A DNA stretch of 64,000 nucleotides from CAZVKN01 sp964627035. GTDB taxonomy: Bacteria; Electryoneota; AABM5-125-24; Hatepunaeales; Hatepunaeaceae. The stretch lies in the NCBI GenBank assembly GCA_964627035.1, contig CAZVKN010000008.1:28076-92075 (forward strand), read 5' to 3'. The notes below the pieces were generated by a model that did not search any database, was not told where the DNA came from, and saw only the letters and a program-made list of their open reading frames with translations. Position 1 is the stretch's first letter, and each line of letters begins with the position of its first letter. Positions 32,549-40,804 of this stretch are shown here, piece after piece. Made by a program: the position numbers and the translations under genes.

Positions 32549-33976
32549 CTAACTATCATCACCCTTGTCTTTCTTCAGATACTTCGTCACATCAACGCCT
32601 GTCAGCGATTCAATGACTGACGGCACCTGACCTATTACGTCCGCTACCTGCTGGGTGATCTTTGAAGCTCCGGTTGTGCCGTCATTACTGATCAAAGTAA
32701 CCTTATCAACTTTTGTCAACGGCTCGGACACAGCACGAGCGATTTCCGGCATCTTGTCAATTATCATCTGAGACATGGCTGCTTCGTTGTAATCGCTATA
32801 TGACTTTGCTTTCGCAGCCATAGCTTCCGCCTCCGCCTTACCGAATTCTCTGGTGTATGCAATCCGGCTGATCCCCTCTTCTTTCTTGACAGCTACTTCG
32901 GCTTCTCCCTCTGCGCGACGGGCATCTGCGCGTCCTTGAGCTTCACTTGCCAGCTTGAATTTCTCGGCTTCAGCTTCAGTCTCAATCTGGAATTTGCGAG
33001 CTTCAGCAGGTTTCTTAACCGATGACTCAAGCTCCAGTTCACGACGCGTGATCTCCTGCTCCTCAAGTTTGATCGCAGATTCCTTCTCAACCAAACGAGT
33101 GGTGTATTCAGCTTTCTTCAACTGAGCTGATTGCTTATGCTTTTCCAGATCGTATGCAATGTCAGCTTGTGCCTTCTTGCGATTGATTTCAAGTTGGAAT
33201 TCTGATCTCTTCAGCTCAAAATCCTTGTTTGCTGAGGCAATTTCTGTTTCAACCTGATATCTGACCACATCGCCCTCTTTTCTTGCCTTTGATGACTGTA
33301 TGATCGTATCTTTCTCGGCTTCTGCTTGAGCGATTGCTGCATCACGTTTCACCTGAGCGATGCGTGGAAGACCCAGTGAGTTGAGATAATCCTGTGAATC
33401 GAAAATGTCTTTGAGGTTGAATGACAGTAGTTCAAGCCCCATCCGTTTCATGTCGGAATCTGCATCCTGCCGAACCTTTCGTGCAAAATCGTCACGATTT
33501 TGATAAATTTCTTCGACTTCCATACTGCCGAGGGCAGATCTGACATATCCTTCCAGAATATGTCCTGTAACTTCTTTGATCCCCGAACTCCCCCTACCGA
33601 GAAACTGCTCCGCAGCACGACGGATTGAAGCTTCGCTGGAGGCTATTTTTACCTGAGCTGAGGCTTCAGCAACAATGTGCACCCCCTTACGTGTTAATAC
33701 CTCAGGAGTTTTGATGGCGACACTGTACGTCTCCAGAGGCAATACCTGCGCTGTTTCGATAAAGGGCATTACAAACGTACCGCCACCTATGTGCAGACGG
33801 TATCCGACTTTTCGTGTGTTTCCATCCAAGGCTTGAACCGTACGTTTCCGACCACCGGATACGATCAGCACCTCGTTGGGACCGACTTTTTTATACTGTT
33901 TGGCGAGAGCAAATATAATTAAGCCGAGAATTACTACTATTGTACCGAGTAGAATCAGCAGTGTCACAGTTTCCAT
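32549..33976 (-). CDS. Flotillin-like SPFH-domain protein
   Basis: 475 residues. An N-terminal membrane segment (about 5-25) is followed by the SPFH domain (GPNEVLIVSGG, VMPFIETAQVLPLETYS, AEASAQVKIASSEASIRRAA) and a long coiled coil rich in Ala, Glu and Lys, ending with the YNEAAMSQMIIDKMPEIARA segment. Flotillins organise membrane microdomains. Start ATG at 33976 with GAGGA upstream. The gene is transcribed away from hrcA. No NfeD gene is adjacent. Confidence 0.93.
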   Translation of the reverse strand: METVTLLILLGTIVVILGLIIFALAKQYKKVGPNEVLIVSGGRKRTVQALDGNTRKVGYRLHIGGGTFVMPFIETAQVLPLETYSVAIKTPEVLTRKGVHIVAEASAQVKIASSEASIRRAAEQFLGRGSSGIKEVTGHILEGYVRSALGSMEVEEIYQNRDDFARKVRQDADSDMKRMGLELLSFNLKDIFDSQDYLNSLGLPRIAQVKRDAAIAQAEAEKDTIIQSSKARKEGDVVRYQVETEIASANKDFELKRSEFQLEINRKKAQADIAYDLEKHKQSAQLKKAEYTTRLVEKESAIKLEEQEITRRELELESSVKKPAEARKFQIETEAEAEKFKLASEAQGRADARRAEGEAEVAVKKEEGISRIAYTREFGKAEAEAMAAKAKSYSDYNEAAMSQMIIDKMPEIARAVSEPLTKVDKVTLISNDGTTGASKITQQVADVIGQVPSVIESLTGVDVTKYLKKDKGDDS

Positions 33977-34200
33977 ATTGTATCCTCGTGTTCTATTTTC
34001 TGCTTAACGAAAAAACCGACCATTTTCTTCTATGTATTCAGCGTAATTAGTTCCTACATTCTGAATACATTTCCAATGAATGACCAGCATATCAGGCAAT
34101 ATATTACCACAGATCTCATTAAGCAACTAATTTTGTACAAAATGAGGATATTTTTCACAAAGTTACAAACAATAACAGCCGCTTTCAAATAAAAAATTCC

Positions 34201-34229
34201 TTGACATCGTATATTCAATTGCTTAACAT
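34201..34229 (+). promoter_or_regulatory. Sigma-70-like promoter for hrcA-grpE-dnaJ
   Basis: TTGACA (34201-34206), 17-base spacer, TAACAT (34224-34229). The -35 box is perfect and the -10 box has four of six consensus bases. Bacteroidota use a different consensus, so this is tentative. Confidence 0.45.
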
Positions 34230-34252
34230 ACAGTCCATGTGAATATAAATTG

Positions 34253-34265
34253 AGAGTGTCACTCT
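34253..34265. promoter_or_regulatory. AGAGTG-T-CACTCT palindrome, possible operator
   Basis: A perfect 6-1-6 palindrome 24 bases after the putative -10 box. Its half-sites are the CIRCE halves in reversed order and without the 9-base spacer. It could be an operator for HrcA or another regulator; not proven. Confidence 0.35.
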
Positions 34266-34276
34266 TGTAGTGATTT

Positions 34277-34331
34277 TGTAGTCGGTGTTGTCCTCAACCC
34301 CGACGTCGGGCTTGAGACAAGCCCGACTACA
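34277..34331. repeat. TAGTCGG repeat, copy 3
   Basis: TGTAGTCGGTGTTG...CAACCCCGAC joined to GTCGGGCTTGAG...CAAGCCCGACTACA: the double-hairpin form. It falls in the leader of hrcA. Confidence 0.85.
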
Positions 34332-34424
34332 GATGACAAAATTACTAAAATGTTGATGCCTTTATAAATTTATTGCAGTTTTAGTCACTACTGGTTCGCC
34401 TGCGGAATCAGTATTTAGGATCTG

Positions 34425-35453
34425 ATGCAACTTACACTTAGAGAACGCCAAATCTTGCGGTCGGTCGTGCATAACTTTATCCTGACAGCTTCGCCTGTCG
34501 GATCGAGGACTCTGACCCGAAGATATAACATCGGTCTGTCCCCGGCAACGATTAGGAACACTATGGCAGATCTGGAGGATATGGGTCTCTTGACTCATCC
34601 GCATACCTCCGCAGGTCGCACTCCGACAGATCTCGGTTACCGGGTGTATGTTGATGATCTGATGCAGATTGAAGGGTTGTCGGACGATATCCGCAAGTCC
34701 ATCAAAACACAGTTGGAGTCGCTGTCGTCTGAAGCAAATGCGGTGATGACCAAAGTCAGTGATCTGCTCGCAGAGGTGTCATCACTTCTTGCCGTAATAC
34801 TTGCACCGGATCTGTCAACCGGTGTTCTGGAGAAGATCGCTCTTGTTCGAGTTGCAACCGGTCGGATAATGGTTGTAGTGGTGATCAATTCAGGAATGGT
34901 GCGAAATATCCTGTTGGAGATGGATTCCGAGATCACAGACGAAGAAATTACAAACGCCACTCACATTGTCAATCAGCGACTTGGTGGACTAAGACTGGCG
35001 GAGATACCGAGTCACATAACGGCGCGTCTTGCGGAAGAGAGCCGGAGGAATTCAATAGTCAGGCTGTTTCTTGACTTTCCCGACAAAATATTCTCCTGTC
35101 AGCAGGATAGTGAGATGTTTATCGGCGGCAGGATAAATGTATTAACGCAACCTGAATACAATTCACCCGAGAATGTTCAGGGGATCATTGAACTGATGGA
35201 GGACAATGAAATAATTGTCCATCTCTTAAAGGACAAGGTTGGAACGGAAGGTATCTCAGTCACTATCGGTGAAGAAAACAAAAACGAGCAACTAAAACAG
35301 ATGAGCGTAATCTCATCAACTTACAGAGTAGGTGACGTGTTCGGATCAATAGGAATCATCGGACCAACACGGATGAATTACAGCAGCCTGGTAGCGCTGG
35401 TAGATTACACATCGAGGACGGTGGGCAGACAGGCTTCATCCTCAATCAAATAA
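34425..35453 (+). CDS. hrcA: Heat-inducible transcription repressor HrcA
   Basis: 342 residues, full family length. The winged helix is at the N-terminus (LRERQILRSVVHNFILTASP, VGSRTLTRRYNIGLSPATIR, MADLEDMGLLTHPHTSAGRT) and the C-terminal domain ends with SSLVALVDYTSRTVG. HrcA represses chaperone operons and is released when GroEL is busy. It heads the operon hrcA-grpE-dnaJ. ATG at 34425 with AGGA upstream. Confidence 0.96.
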   Translation: MQLTLRERQILRSVVHNFILTASPVGSRTLTRRYNIGLSPATIRNTMADLEDMGLLTHPHTSAGRTPTDLGYRVYVDDLMQIEGLSDDIRKSIKTQLESLSSEANAVMTKVSDLLAEVSSLLAVILAPDLSTGVLEKIALVRVATGRIMVVVVINSGMVRNILLEMDSEITDEEITNATHIVNQRLGGLRLAEIPSHITARLAEESRRNSIVRLFLDFPDKIFSCQQDSEMFIGGRINVLTQPEYNSPENVQGIIELMEDNEIIVHLLKDKVGTEGISVTIGEENKNEQLKQMSVISSTYRVGDVFGSIGIIGPTRMNYSSLVALVDYTSRTVGRQASSSIK

Positions 35454-35499
35454 ACGAATCAAACATAACGAGGGTATTATATTTGTAGTAATGTTCATC

Positions 35500-35553
35500 T
35501 GTAGTCGGGCTTGTCTCAAGCCCGATGTTGCGGTTGAGACAACCACAACTACA
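35500..35553. repeat. TAGTCGGGCTTG repeat, copy 4, between hrcA and grpE
   Basis: GTAGTCGGGCTTG...CAAGCCCGA then TTGCGGTTGAG...CAACCACAACTAC. It lies inside the chaperone operon, ending 22 bases before grpE, and could attenuate or process the message. Confidence 0.85.
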
Positions 35554-35575
35554 AAATTGGTACTCTAAACATAAA

Positions 35576-36277
35576 ATGACAAAGATCAAAAATAAAGTCG
35601 AAAATAAAAACGGAGAAGCTGGCACTGAAGAACTCCATAATAAAGAGAGTGAAGCCAAACAATCTGAAAAGAATGATGTAAAGAAGAAGAAAAAGGACAA
35701 GAAAAAATCAAAAGACAAGGGTAAAAAGAAAGGCGGTAAGAAGAAATCCGACAAAAAAGCCGCTGAGAAAAAGATAGAGGAGCTTGATAAAGAGCTGGCA
35801 ATTGAAAAAGACAAGCGGCTCAGAAACCTCGCGGAGTTTGACAATTTCCGTCGGCGTTCAAGATCCGATCTGAAGCTGCTGACCCAAAACGCAACGGAGA
35901 GAGTGTTGCTTCAGATGCTGCCTGTGTTGGATGATTGTGAGAGGATGAACCTTCAGGATATTGAGAAGATGGAGTTGGATACACTGCTTAAAGGAACAAG
36001 GCTGATCTATCGTAAATTGCAGGACAGACTCGGATCATTAGATCTTACGCCTATAAAATCGGAAGGTGAGCCGTTTGATGTAAACCTCCACGAAGCAATA
36101 TCTGAAATTGAATCCGATGATGTCGAACCGGGAACAATAATTACCGAAGTTGAAAAAGGATATAAACTGAAGGACAAAGTGATCAGACACGCAAAGGTGA
36201 TCGTCAGCAAGGCAGTGGAAAAAGATTCTGTCGAAACCGATAGATCCGACAAGAGTGAGGATGATAAGGATGAGTAA
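35576..36277 (+). CDS. grpE: Nucleotide exchange factor GrpE with lysine-rich N-terminus
   Basis: 233 residues from the ATG at 35576. Residues about 80-215 are GrpE: RNLAEFDNFRRRSRSDLKLL, MLPVLDDCERM, DVNLHEAISEIE and GYKLKDKVIRHAKVIVSKA. The first 65 residues are dominated by lysine (runs such as KKKKKDKKKSKDKGKKKGG), far more than the usual acidic GrpE lead. The stop overlaps the dnaJ start by 8 bases. Confidence 0.94.
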   Translation: MTKIKNKVENKNGEAGTEELHNKESEAKQSEKNDVKKKKKDKKKSKDKGKKKGGKKKSDKKAAEKKIEELDKELAIEKDKRLRNLAEFDNFRRRSRSDLKLLTQNATERVLLQMLPVLDDCERMNLQDIEKMELDTLLKGTRLIYRKLQDRLGSLDLTPIKSEGEPFDVNLHEAISEIESDDVEPGTIITEVEKGYKLKDKVIRHAKVIVSKAVEKDSVETDRSDKSEDDKDE

Positions 36278-37400
36278 GCGAGATTACTATGAAGTTTTGG
36301 GAGTCAGCCGGGATGCCAACCGTTCGGAAATAAAGAAGGCGTACCGAAAGCTGGCGATGAAATATCACCCCGACCGAAACAAAGAAAAACAGGCAGAAAA
36401 TCAGTTCAAGGAAGTCGGAGAAGCATACGCGGTCCTGTCCGATGAGAACAAGAAGGCAAAATACGACCGGTATGGTCACTCGGGACTGTCCGGTTCAGGC
36501 GGATTTGGCGGGTTTGACTTCGGAATGGACGGTGTGGATCCGTTTGAGCTGTTCCGCACAGTGTTCAGTGGATTTGGCGGTGATATATTTGGAGGTGGCG
36601 GCGGCGGTCGTTCCCGCAGACAGCGAGGAACCGATCTTGCCGTTGATATTAAGCTGACACTTGAAGAAATTGCGGAAGGTACTACGAAGAAGGTAAAGAT
36701 CAAATTTCGCGACGGATGCAGCACTTGTGATGGAACAGGATCCAAGGGTGGCAGAATGGAACGCTGCCCAAAATGTAAAGGCTCTGGAGAAGTCCGTCAA
36801 TTGCGCGAATCATTCTTCGGCAGAGTTGTGAATATCGCAACCTGCGACTACTGCGGTGGCAACGGCAGAGTAGTGACTGACCCATGCCCTGAGTGTAACG
36901 GTAACAGTGTGGTTATATCCGATAAAACAGTCAGCATACGGGTTCCCGGTGGAGTAACCACCGGCAATTTTATCCGAATGCGGGATGAAGGCAACGTAGG
37001 TCGGTTCGGATCCCCCCCAGGCGATATTATCGTCTCATTCCAGGAGATCCCTCATAAGCTGTTCACCCGGCACGGTGATGATGTTGTGCTGGAGCTGGCG
37101 TTGAGCTACCCACAGGCAGTTCTCGGTGACGTGGTCGAAGTTCCAACACTCAACGGTAATGTCCGCCTGACAATCCCGGCGGGATCACCTCCTGGAAAGG
37201 TGTTTCGTCTGCGGGGTAAAGGAATCACACATCTTGATTCTTACGGGCAGGGGGATCAGCTCGTGAAAATGACTGTATTTATACCGAAGAAAATAGGCAG
37301 TGAAGAGAAGCAACTGCTCGAAAAGCTGGCACAACATAAATCGGTAAAACCGTCAGAAACTCAGTCATTTTTCCGTAAGGTAAAGGATATTTTCAGTTAA
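36270..37400 (+). CDS. dnaJ: Chaperone protein DnaJ
   Basis: 376 residues. J domain with HPD (33-35), a Gly/Phe-rich linker (GFGGFDFGMDGVDPF), four zinc motifs (CSTCDGTG, CPKCKGSG, CDYCGGNG, CPECNGNS) and the C-terminal substrate domains. It stimulates DnaK ATPase. The ATG at 36270 overlaps the end of grpE. dnaK is not in the operon. Confidence 0.97.
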   Translation: MSKRDYYEVLGVSRDANRSEIKKAYRKLAMKYHPDRNKEKQAENQFKEVGEAYAVLSDENKKAKYDRYGHSGLSGSGGFGGFDFGMDGVDPFELFRTVFSGFGGDIFGGGGGGRSRRQRGTDLAVDIKLTLEEIAEGTTKKVKIKFRDGCSTCDGTGSKGGRMERCPKCKGSGEVRQLRESFFGRVVNIATCDYCGGNGRVVTDPCPECNGNSVVISDKTVSIRVPGGVTTGNFIRMRDEGNVGRFGSPPGDIIVSFQEIPHKLFTRHGDDVVLELALSYPQAVLGDVVEVPTLNGNVRLTIPAGSPPGKVFRLRGKGITHLDSYGQGDQLVKMTVFIPKKIGSEEKQLLEKLAQHKSVKPSETQSFFRKVKDIFS

Positions 37401-37437
37401 CCACCTGTAAACAGGAGACACAGCGATTAGAAACCTT

Positions 37438-37824
37438 TTGAAGAGTTGGGGCGGATTCAGCCACTATGAACGGATCGCTCTGAGGTTTCTGATAGCGTTG
37501 CTCCTTATCGGATCGGGAGTAAGGTGGTACAAACATCGTCAACTCTCTAAGGTATTAACTGTCCACGGTACAGAGCAGCCCGCGCTGCCTGTTACAGACT
37601 CGCTGTTCTATCAGCAACCGACGCCTGAGAATCCGCTTAACCTCAATAGTGCAGACCGGCACCATCTCGAACTGCTGCCCGGAATCGGACCTGTCAGAGC
37701 TGAGCGAATAATTGCCTATAGAGATAAAAACGGACTTTTCAAAGAGATTGACGATCTGACAGAAGTTTATGGAATAGGTCCGAAGACGATAAGGCAGATT
37801 AGAAAGCTGGTAACTGTCGAGTAA
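37438..37824 (+). CDS. ComEA-like helix-hairpin-helix protein
   Basis: 128 residues from a TTG at 37438. One transmembrane segment (about 13-29) is followed by an HhH pair: NLNSADRHHLELLPGIGPVR and FKEIDDLTEVYGIGPKTIRQ. This is the layout of ComEA, which binds incoming DNA. An in-frame ATT at 37426 lies at an ideal distance from AGGAGA (37413-37418), so an AUU start is possible. It follows dnaJ by 37 bases. Confidence 0.85.
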   Translation: MKSWGGFSHYERIALRFLIALLLIGSGVRWYKHRQLSKVLTVHGTEQPALPVTDSLFYQQPTPENPLNLNSADRHHLELLPGIGPVRAERIIAYRDKNGLFKEIDDLTEVYGIGPKTIRQIRKLVTVE

Positions 37825-37855
37825 CGCAAACTATTGCTATACAGGAGTTAGAACC

Positions 37856-38389
37856 ATGATCTATCGAGTTGCATTCAGAATACTAATCATAACGATGATC
37901 ATCACAGGCTGTGGAAGCAGTCAAAACCGGTTCAGTCTGACCAGCCCGCATTTTCTGCATGGGGATGTCATCCCCAAGCCTTATACCTGTGATGGCAAAA
38001 ACATTTCTCCACACTTAGCTTGGCTGAACCCTCCCAAAGATACGAAGTCATTCGCACTAATCTGCGACGACCCCGACGCACCGAATGGGAACTGGGTACA
38101 CTGGGTAATCTTTGATATTCCCGTAGCGGACAGATCCCTTTCGAATGCTGTCGAAACCGCTCCGACACTCCCAAACGGCACTAAACAGGGGGGCAACAGT
38201 TGGAATAACATCGGATATGGCGGTCCCTGCCCTCCTCCGGGGAAACCACACCGCTATTTTTTCAGGCTGTATGCCTTGGATTCCAAAATTGATCTCCCTG
38301 CCGGAGTCAGCAAGCTTACGCTGATGAACGGCATGAGGGAGCATATTATAGGCGAAGCTGAATTGATGGCTCTTTACAGGCGGGAATAA
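37856..38389 (+). CDS. PEBP / YbhB-family lipoprotein
   Basis: 177 residues. A lipoprotein signal ends at IITGC (Cys19). The mature part is a phosphatidylethanolamine-binding protein: CDGKNISPHLAWLNPP, ICDDPDAPNGNWVHWVIFDI and YGGPCPPPGKPHRYFFRLYA. The role in bacteria is poorly known. It lies 31 bases after the ComEA-like gene. Confidence 0.93.
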   Translation: MIYRVAFRILIITMIITGCGSSQNRFSLTSPHFLHGDVIPKPYTCDGKNISPHLAWLNPPKDTKSFALICDDPDAPNGNWVHWVIFDIPVADRSLSNAVETAPTLPNGTKQGGNSWNNIGYGGPCPPPGKPHRYFFRLYALDSKIDLPAGVSKLTLMNGMREHIIGEAELMALYRRE

Positions 38390-38450
38390 GATGATCCGGT
38401 TCAGAGTTCACGTTTAACGTGATTGACACAGGCTGAAGCCTGAACTATGT

Positions 38451-38476
38451 TGTAGTCGGGCTTGTTTCAAGCCCGA
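38451..38476. repeat. TAGTCGGGCTTG half-repeat, copy 5
   Basis: Only the GTCGGGCTTG...CAAGCCCGAC hairpin is present. A small hairpin CAGGCTGAAGCCTG (38429-38442) sits just before it. Confidence 0.8.
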
Positions 38477-38546
38477 CGGCGGACTGACACCGGAGACTTT
38501 CCATGCTGCACCGACAGGATTGAGTTCTTTGATTTATTCAGTATTT

Positions 38547-38573
38547 CGTCATTCCGGCGAAAGCCGGAATCCA
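38547..38573. repeat. GTCATTCCGGCGAAAGCCGGAATCCAG repeat
   Basis: Hairpin ATTCCGGC/GCCGGAAT with a four-base loop, the classical bacterial interspersed form. It lies beside the 38584-38661 repeat. Confidence 0.85.
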
Positions 38574-38583
38574 GCCTTAAAAT

Positions 38584-38661
38584 TACCACCAAGACACAAA
38601 GGCACCAAGAAGAAAGGACAAAATTTCTGGTTTTCTTGGTGACTTCGTGTCTTGGTGGTGA
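38584..38661. repeat. ACCACCAAG...CTTGGTGGT long inverted repeat
   Basis: Arms 38584-38616 and 38631-38661 are near reverse complements. Same family as 26033-26108. It ends just before the stop codon of the minus-strand secreted protein gene. Confidence 0.82.
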
Positions 38662-38669
38662 GATGGTTC

Positions 38670-40658
38670 TTATTTTACCAGAGCAACCCTGACAGATGTC
38701 TGTGAATTCCCCGATTCCAATCTTACGATGTAAACACCCGCAGGCATCCCGGCTGCATCCCATGTCACTTCATGCCTTCCGGTTAGCACGATGCCGCTGA
38801 AGACATCCGCTACCTTTCTTCCGTCAAGCGAGTATGCTGTGATTGTCGCTTCCTGCTTGATCCGATTCTCAAACTGAATGACAGTACGACTGTTAAACGG
38901 ATTAGGATAGACCGAATTCAGTCTAAATCCATCGGGAGTCCACACGTGTTCCTCATCTACTGAGAGGGGCACATGGAATTTCAATCCACCCTCCCAGGTT
39001 TCACTCCCGTCCCAGATAGAATCACGGAGAATTTCATCTTTGGGAATTCGCTGATACATGAACGGATTCAGAGTAACTTCCGCTCCTTCATCCTGAACAG
39101 CATTTCCGGCAGATAGATCAAGCTCGTAAAAGATGTGCAGGTTGTCATCAATGCGTTCTGCCAATGTAGGATACGTTTCGCATTCACCCTCACCCGGTTC
39201 AGCGAGCAAGCTCGGCGTTTCAACCACCATTGTCGGATAGAACCATGTCTCTCCATTATCTTCGGAAACAGTCACCGCTACATCACCGTTGCAGCGACCG
39301 CCATCCAGATCGGGATTCATATAATCACCATAAGGATAATAGTTGAAGACGCAATACAGATCGCCATTTTCATCGTATGCTAAAGATGGATTGCAGACAT
39401 TTGATTTCCATGCTCCCGGAATAGGTGCGAGGATCACGCTGTCAGGATTATCCTCATCATAAATCCATTGGTTAAACCAGCCGTTTGCCACCGGAGTAAC
39501 CTCTTCAGTCTCTTCCTCCCAATGGAACAGAAAAGAAGCATCAACTGTTAATCCATCCCACAGAAGTTCCCCTTCTTCAGCGAGTGGGTTTTCCCACAGT
39601 CCCCTGACTTCAAACACAACGTGTATGTTGTCATCTTCATCGAAGATAATGTCGTGAGTGCTGTATGGACGGAGAGTATCACCGTACAATCTATCATCTT
39701 CATAATCTAATTGTGGTGGGATGCAGTTTGTTACATTGATGGGATTATCGAAATCCCAATCGTCACCGTCATCACTGACAGCCATGTAGATGTCATTGTT
39801 CATTTGATATGCGAGATACCCGTCCCATCCCTCCGGAGCCGGAATGCCGGTTCTCGGATATTGCCATGTCATCGCAACACGTTCACTGTGTGGGGATCGT
39901 GCGATACGGTACGAATTCAGGTGAGTTTCACTGACCTCAAACGGTGAATCCTCTTCAAAAACAGGCTCGCCGTTGCGGTCAACGCTGCCGAATGTGTATG
40001 AGATCATCCGTGCATTGCTGACATTCATAATTGTGTGGATCACACCTTCTGAAGTCATAACACCTTGGGGCCAAGCCGTCAATCTCTCGGGATAGTTCGG
40101 GAGCGCTGCTGACACAAATGCACCGATACCGCGCTCGATGTCAATTCCGCACATCGCTGTCAGATCTCCTTGGAGCACATTGTGATAGAAGATCATTGCA
40201 CGCTGCTCTTCCTCTTCAGTCAACCATAAGCAGCCGTAACCGCCACGGTCACCGTTGTCAACCTGCACACCATCCTCTTCGAGCCATTCATCATCTTCAA
40301 GGAAATTGTATTTTTGATGGCGATTGCCGTTGTTGATGTTCGTGTTGTACAGATCCATCCAGGTGACGTGGATTCCACCGTCACTGTCAAACGCTACCAT
40401 CTTACCGACACAGCCGTTCGTCTGGTAATCGTAATACGATTCACCGGCGAGAAAAGTCTCACCGATAACCGAATCTCGTCGCGGTGTATGCCGGTAATCT
40501 CCGGAGATAACCCGATTTTGCGACAGATCAATGTACTCACCCGGCATAAGAATGCGATCTGCCGGAGTGTTTGCGGGTGCACGTCCAACAGCGGCTCGCT
40601 CGGCATGTGCAGTGCTGAACAGCAGCACAAAACAAACCAATAGCGGTAAAAATTTCAT
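38670..40658 (-). CDS. Secreted sialidase-fold-like protein with T9SS sorting domain
   Basis: 662 residues. Signal peptide (about 1-19), then a beta-propeller-like region with repeated patterns such as DDNIHVVFEV, NGDLYCVFNYYPYG and VAVTVSEDNGETWFYP, as in sialidase/BNR-repeat proteins, but no catalytic signature was found. The end, SVYPNPFNSRTVIQFENR to the last residue, is a type A T9SS C-terminal domain (TIGR04183 type). It should be exported and attached or released outside. First of three such proteins in a row. Confidence 0.85.
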   Translation of the reverse strand: MKFLPLLVCFVLLFSTAHAERAAVGRAPANTPADRILMPGEYIDLSQNRVISGDYRHTPRRDSVIGETFLAGESYYDYQTNGCVGKMVAFDSDGGIHVTWMDLYNTNINNGNRHQKYNFLEDDEWLEEDGVQVDNGDRGGYGCLWLTEEEEQRAMIFYHNVLQGDLTAMCGIDIERGIGAFVSAALPNYPERLTAWPQGVMTSEGVIHTIMNVSNARMISYTFGSVDRNGEPVFEEDSPFEVSETHLNSYRIARSPHSERVAMTWQYPRTGIPAPEGWDGYLAYQMNNDIYMAVSDDGDDWDFDNPINVTNCIPPQLDYEDDRLYGDTLRPYSTHDIIFDEDDNIHVVFEVRGLWENPLAEEGELLWDGLTVDASFLFHWEEETEEVTPVANGWFNQWIYDEDNPDSVILAPIPGAWKSNVCNPSLAYDENGDLYCVFNYYPYGDYMNPDLDGGRCNGDVAVTVSEDNGETWFYPTMVVETPSLLAEPGEGECETYPTLAERIDDNLHIFYELDLSAGNAVQDEGAEVTLNPFMYQRIPKDEILRDSIWDGSETWEGGLKFHVPLSVDEEHVWTPDGFRLNSVYPNPFNSRTVIQFENRIKQEATITAYSLDGRKVADVFSGIVLTGRHEVTWDAAGMPAGVYIVRLESGNSQTSVRVALVK

Positions 40659-40757
40659 CGTGGAACCTCCAAAGAAACCTTATTTATGTGTCATTCACTT
40701 GCTGACACCGATACTTAAATTCTCGTATTCTGTCATTCCTGTCAAGCAATCCTGGAT

Positions 40758-40776
40758 GGCGGACTTTCAGTCCGCC
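40758..40776. repeat. GGCGGACTTTCAGTCCGCC hairpin, copy 1
   Basis: A perfect GGCGGACT/AGTCCGCC hairpin just downstream of the C25 peptidase gene. A second copy lies just downstream of the next protease gene (45502-45520). Confidence 0.85.
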
Positions 40777-40804
40777 CTACAAACCCAATCACAAAATTAC
40801 TCAA

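Larger units (their letters stand above)
33977..34424. other. Divergent intergenic region, flotillin/hrcA
   Basis: 448 bases without a gene. It holds a perfect 14-base palindrome ATTTTGTACAAAAT (34130-34143), a promoter-like pair at 34201-34229, a small palindrome at 34253-34265 and a repeat at 34277-34331. No CIRCE element (TTAGCACTC-N9-GAGTGCTAA) is visible. Confidence 0.6.

Noticed and set aside
34240..34424. CIRCE operator for HrcA
   Set aside because: TTAGCACTC-N9-GAGTGCTAA or a near match was not found; only a reversed-half palindrome is present.
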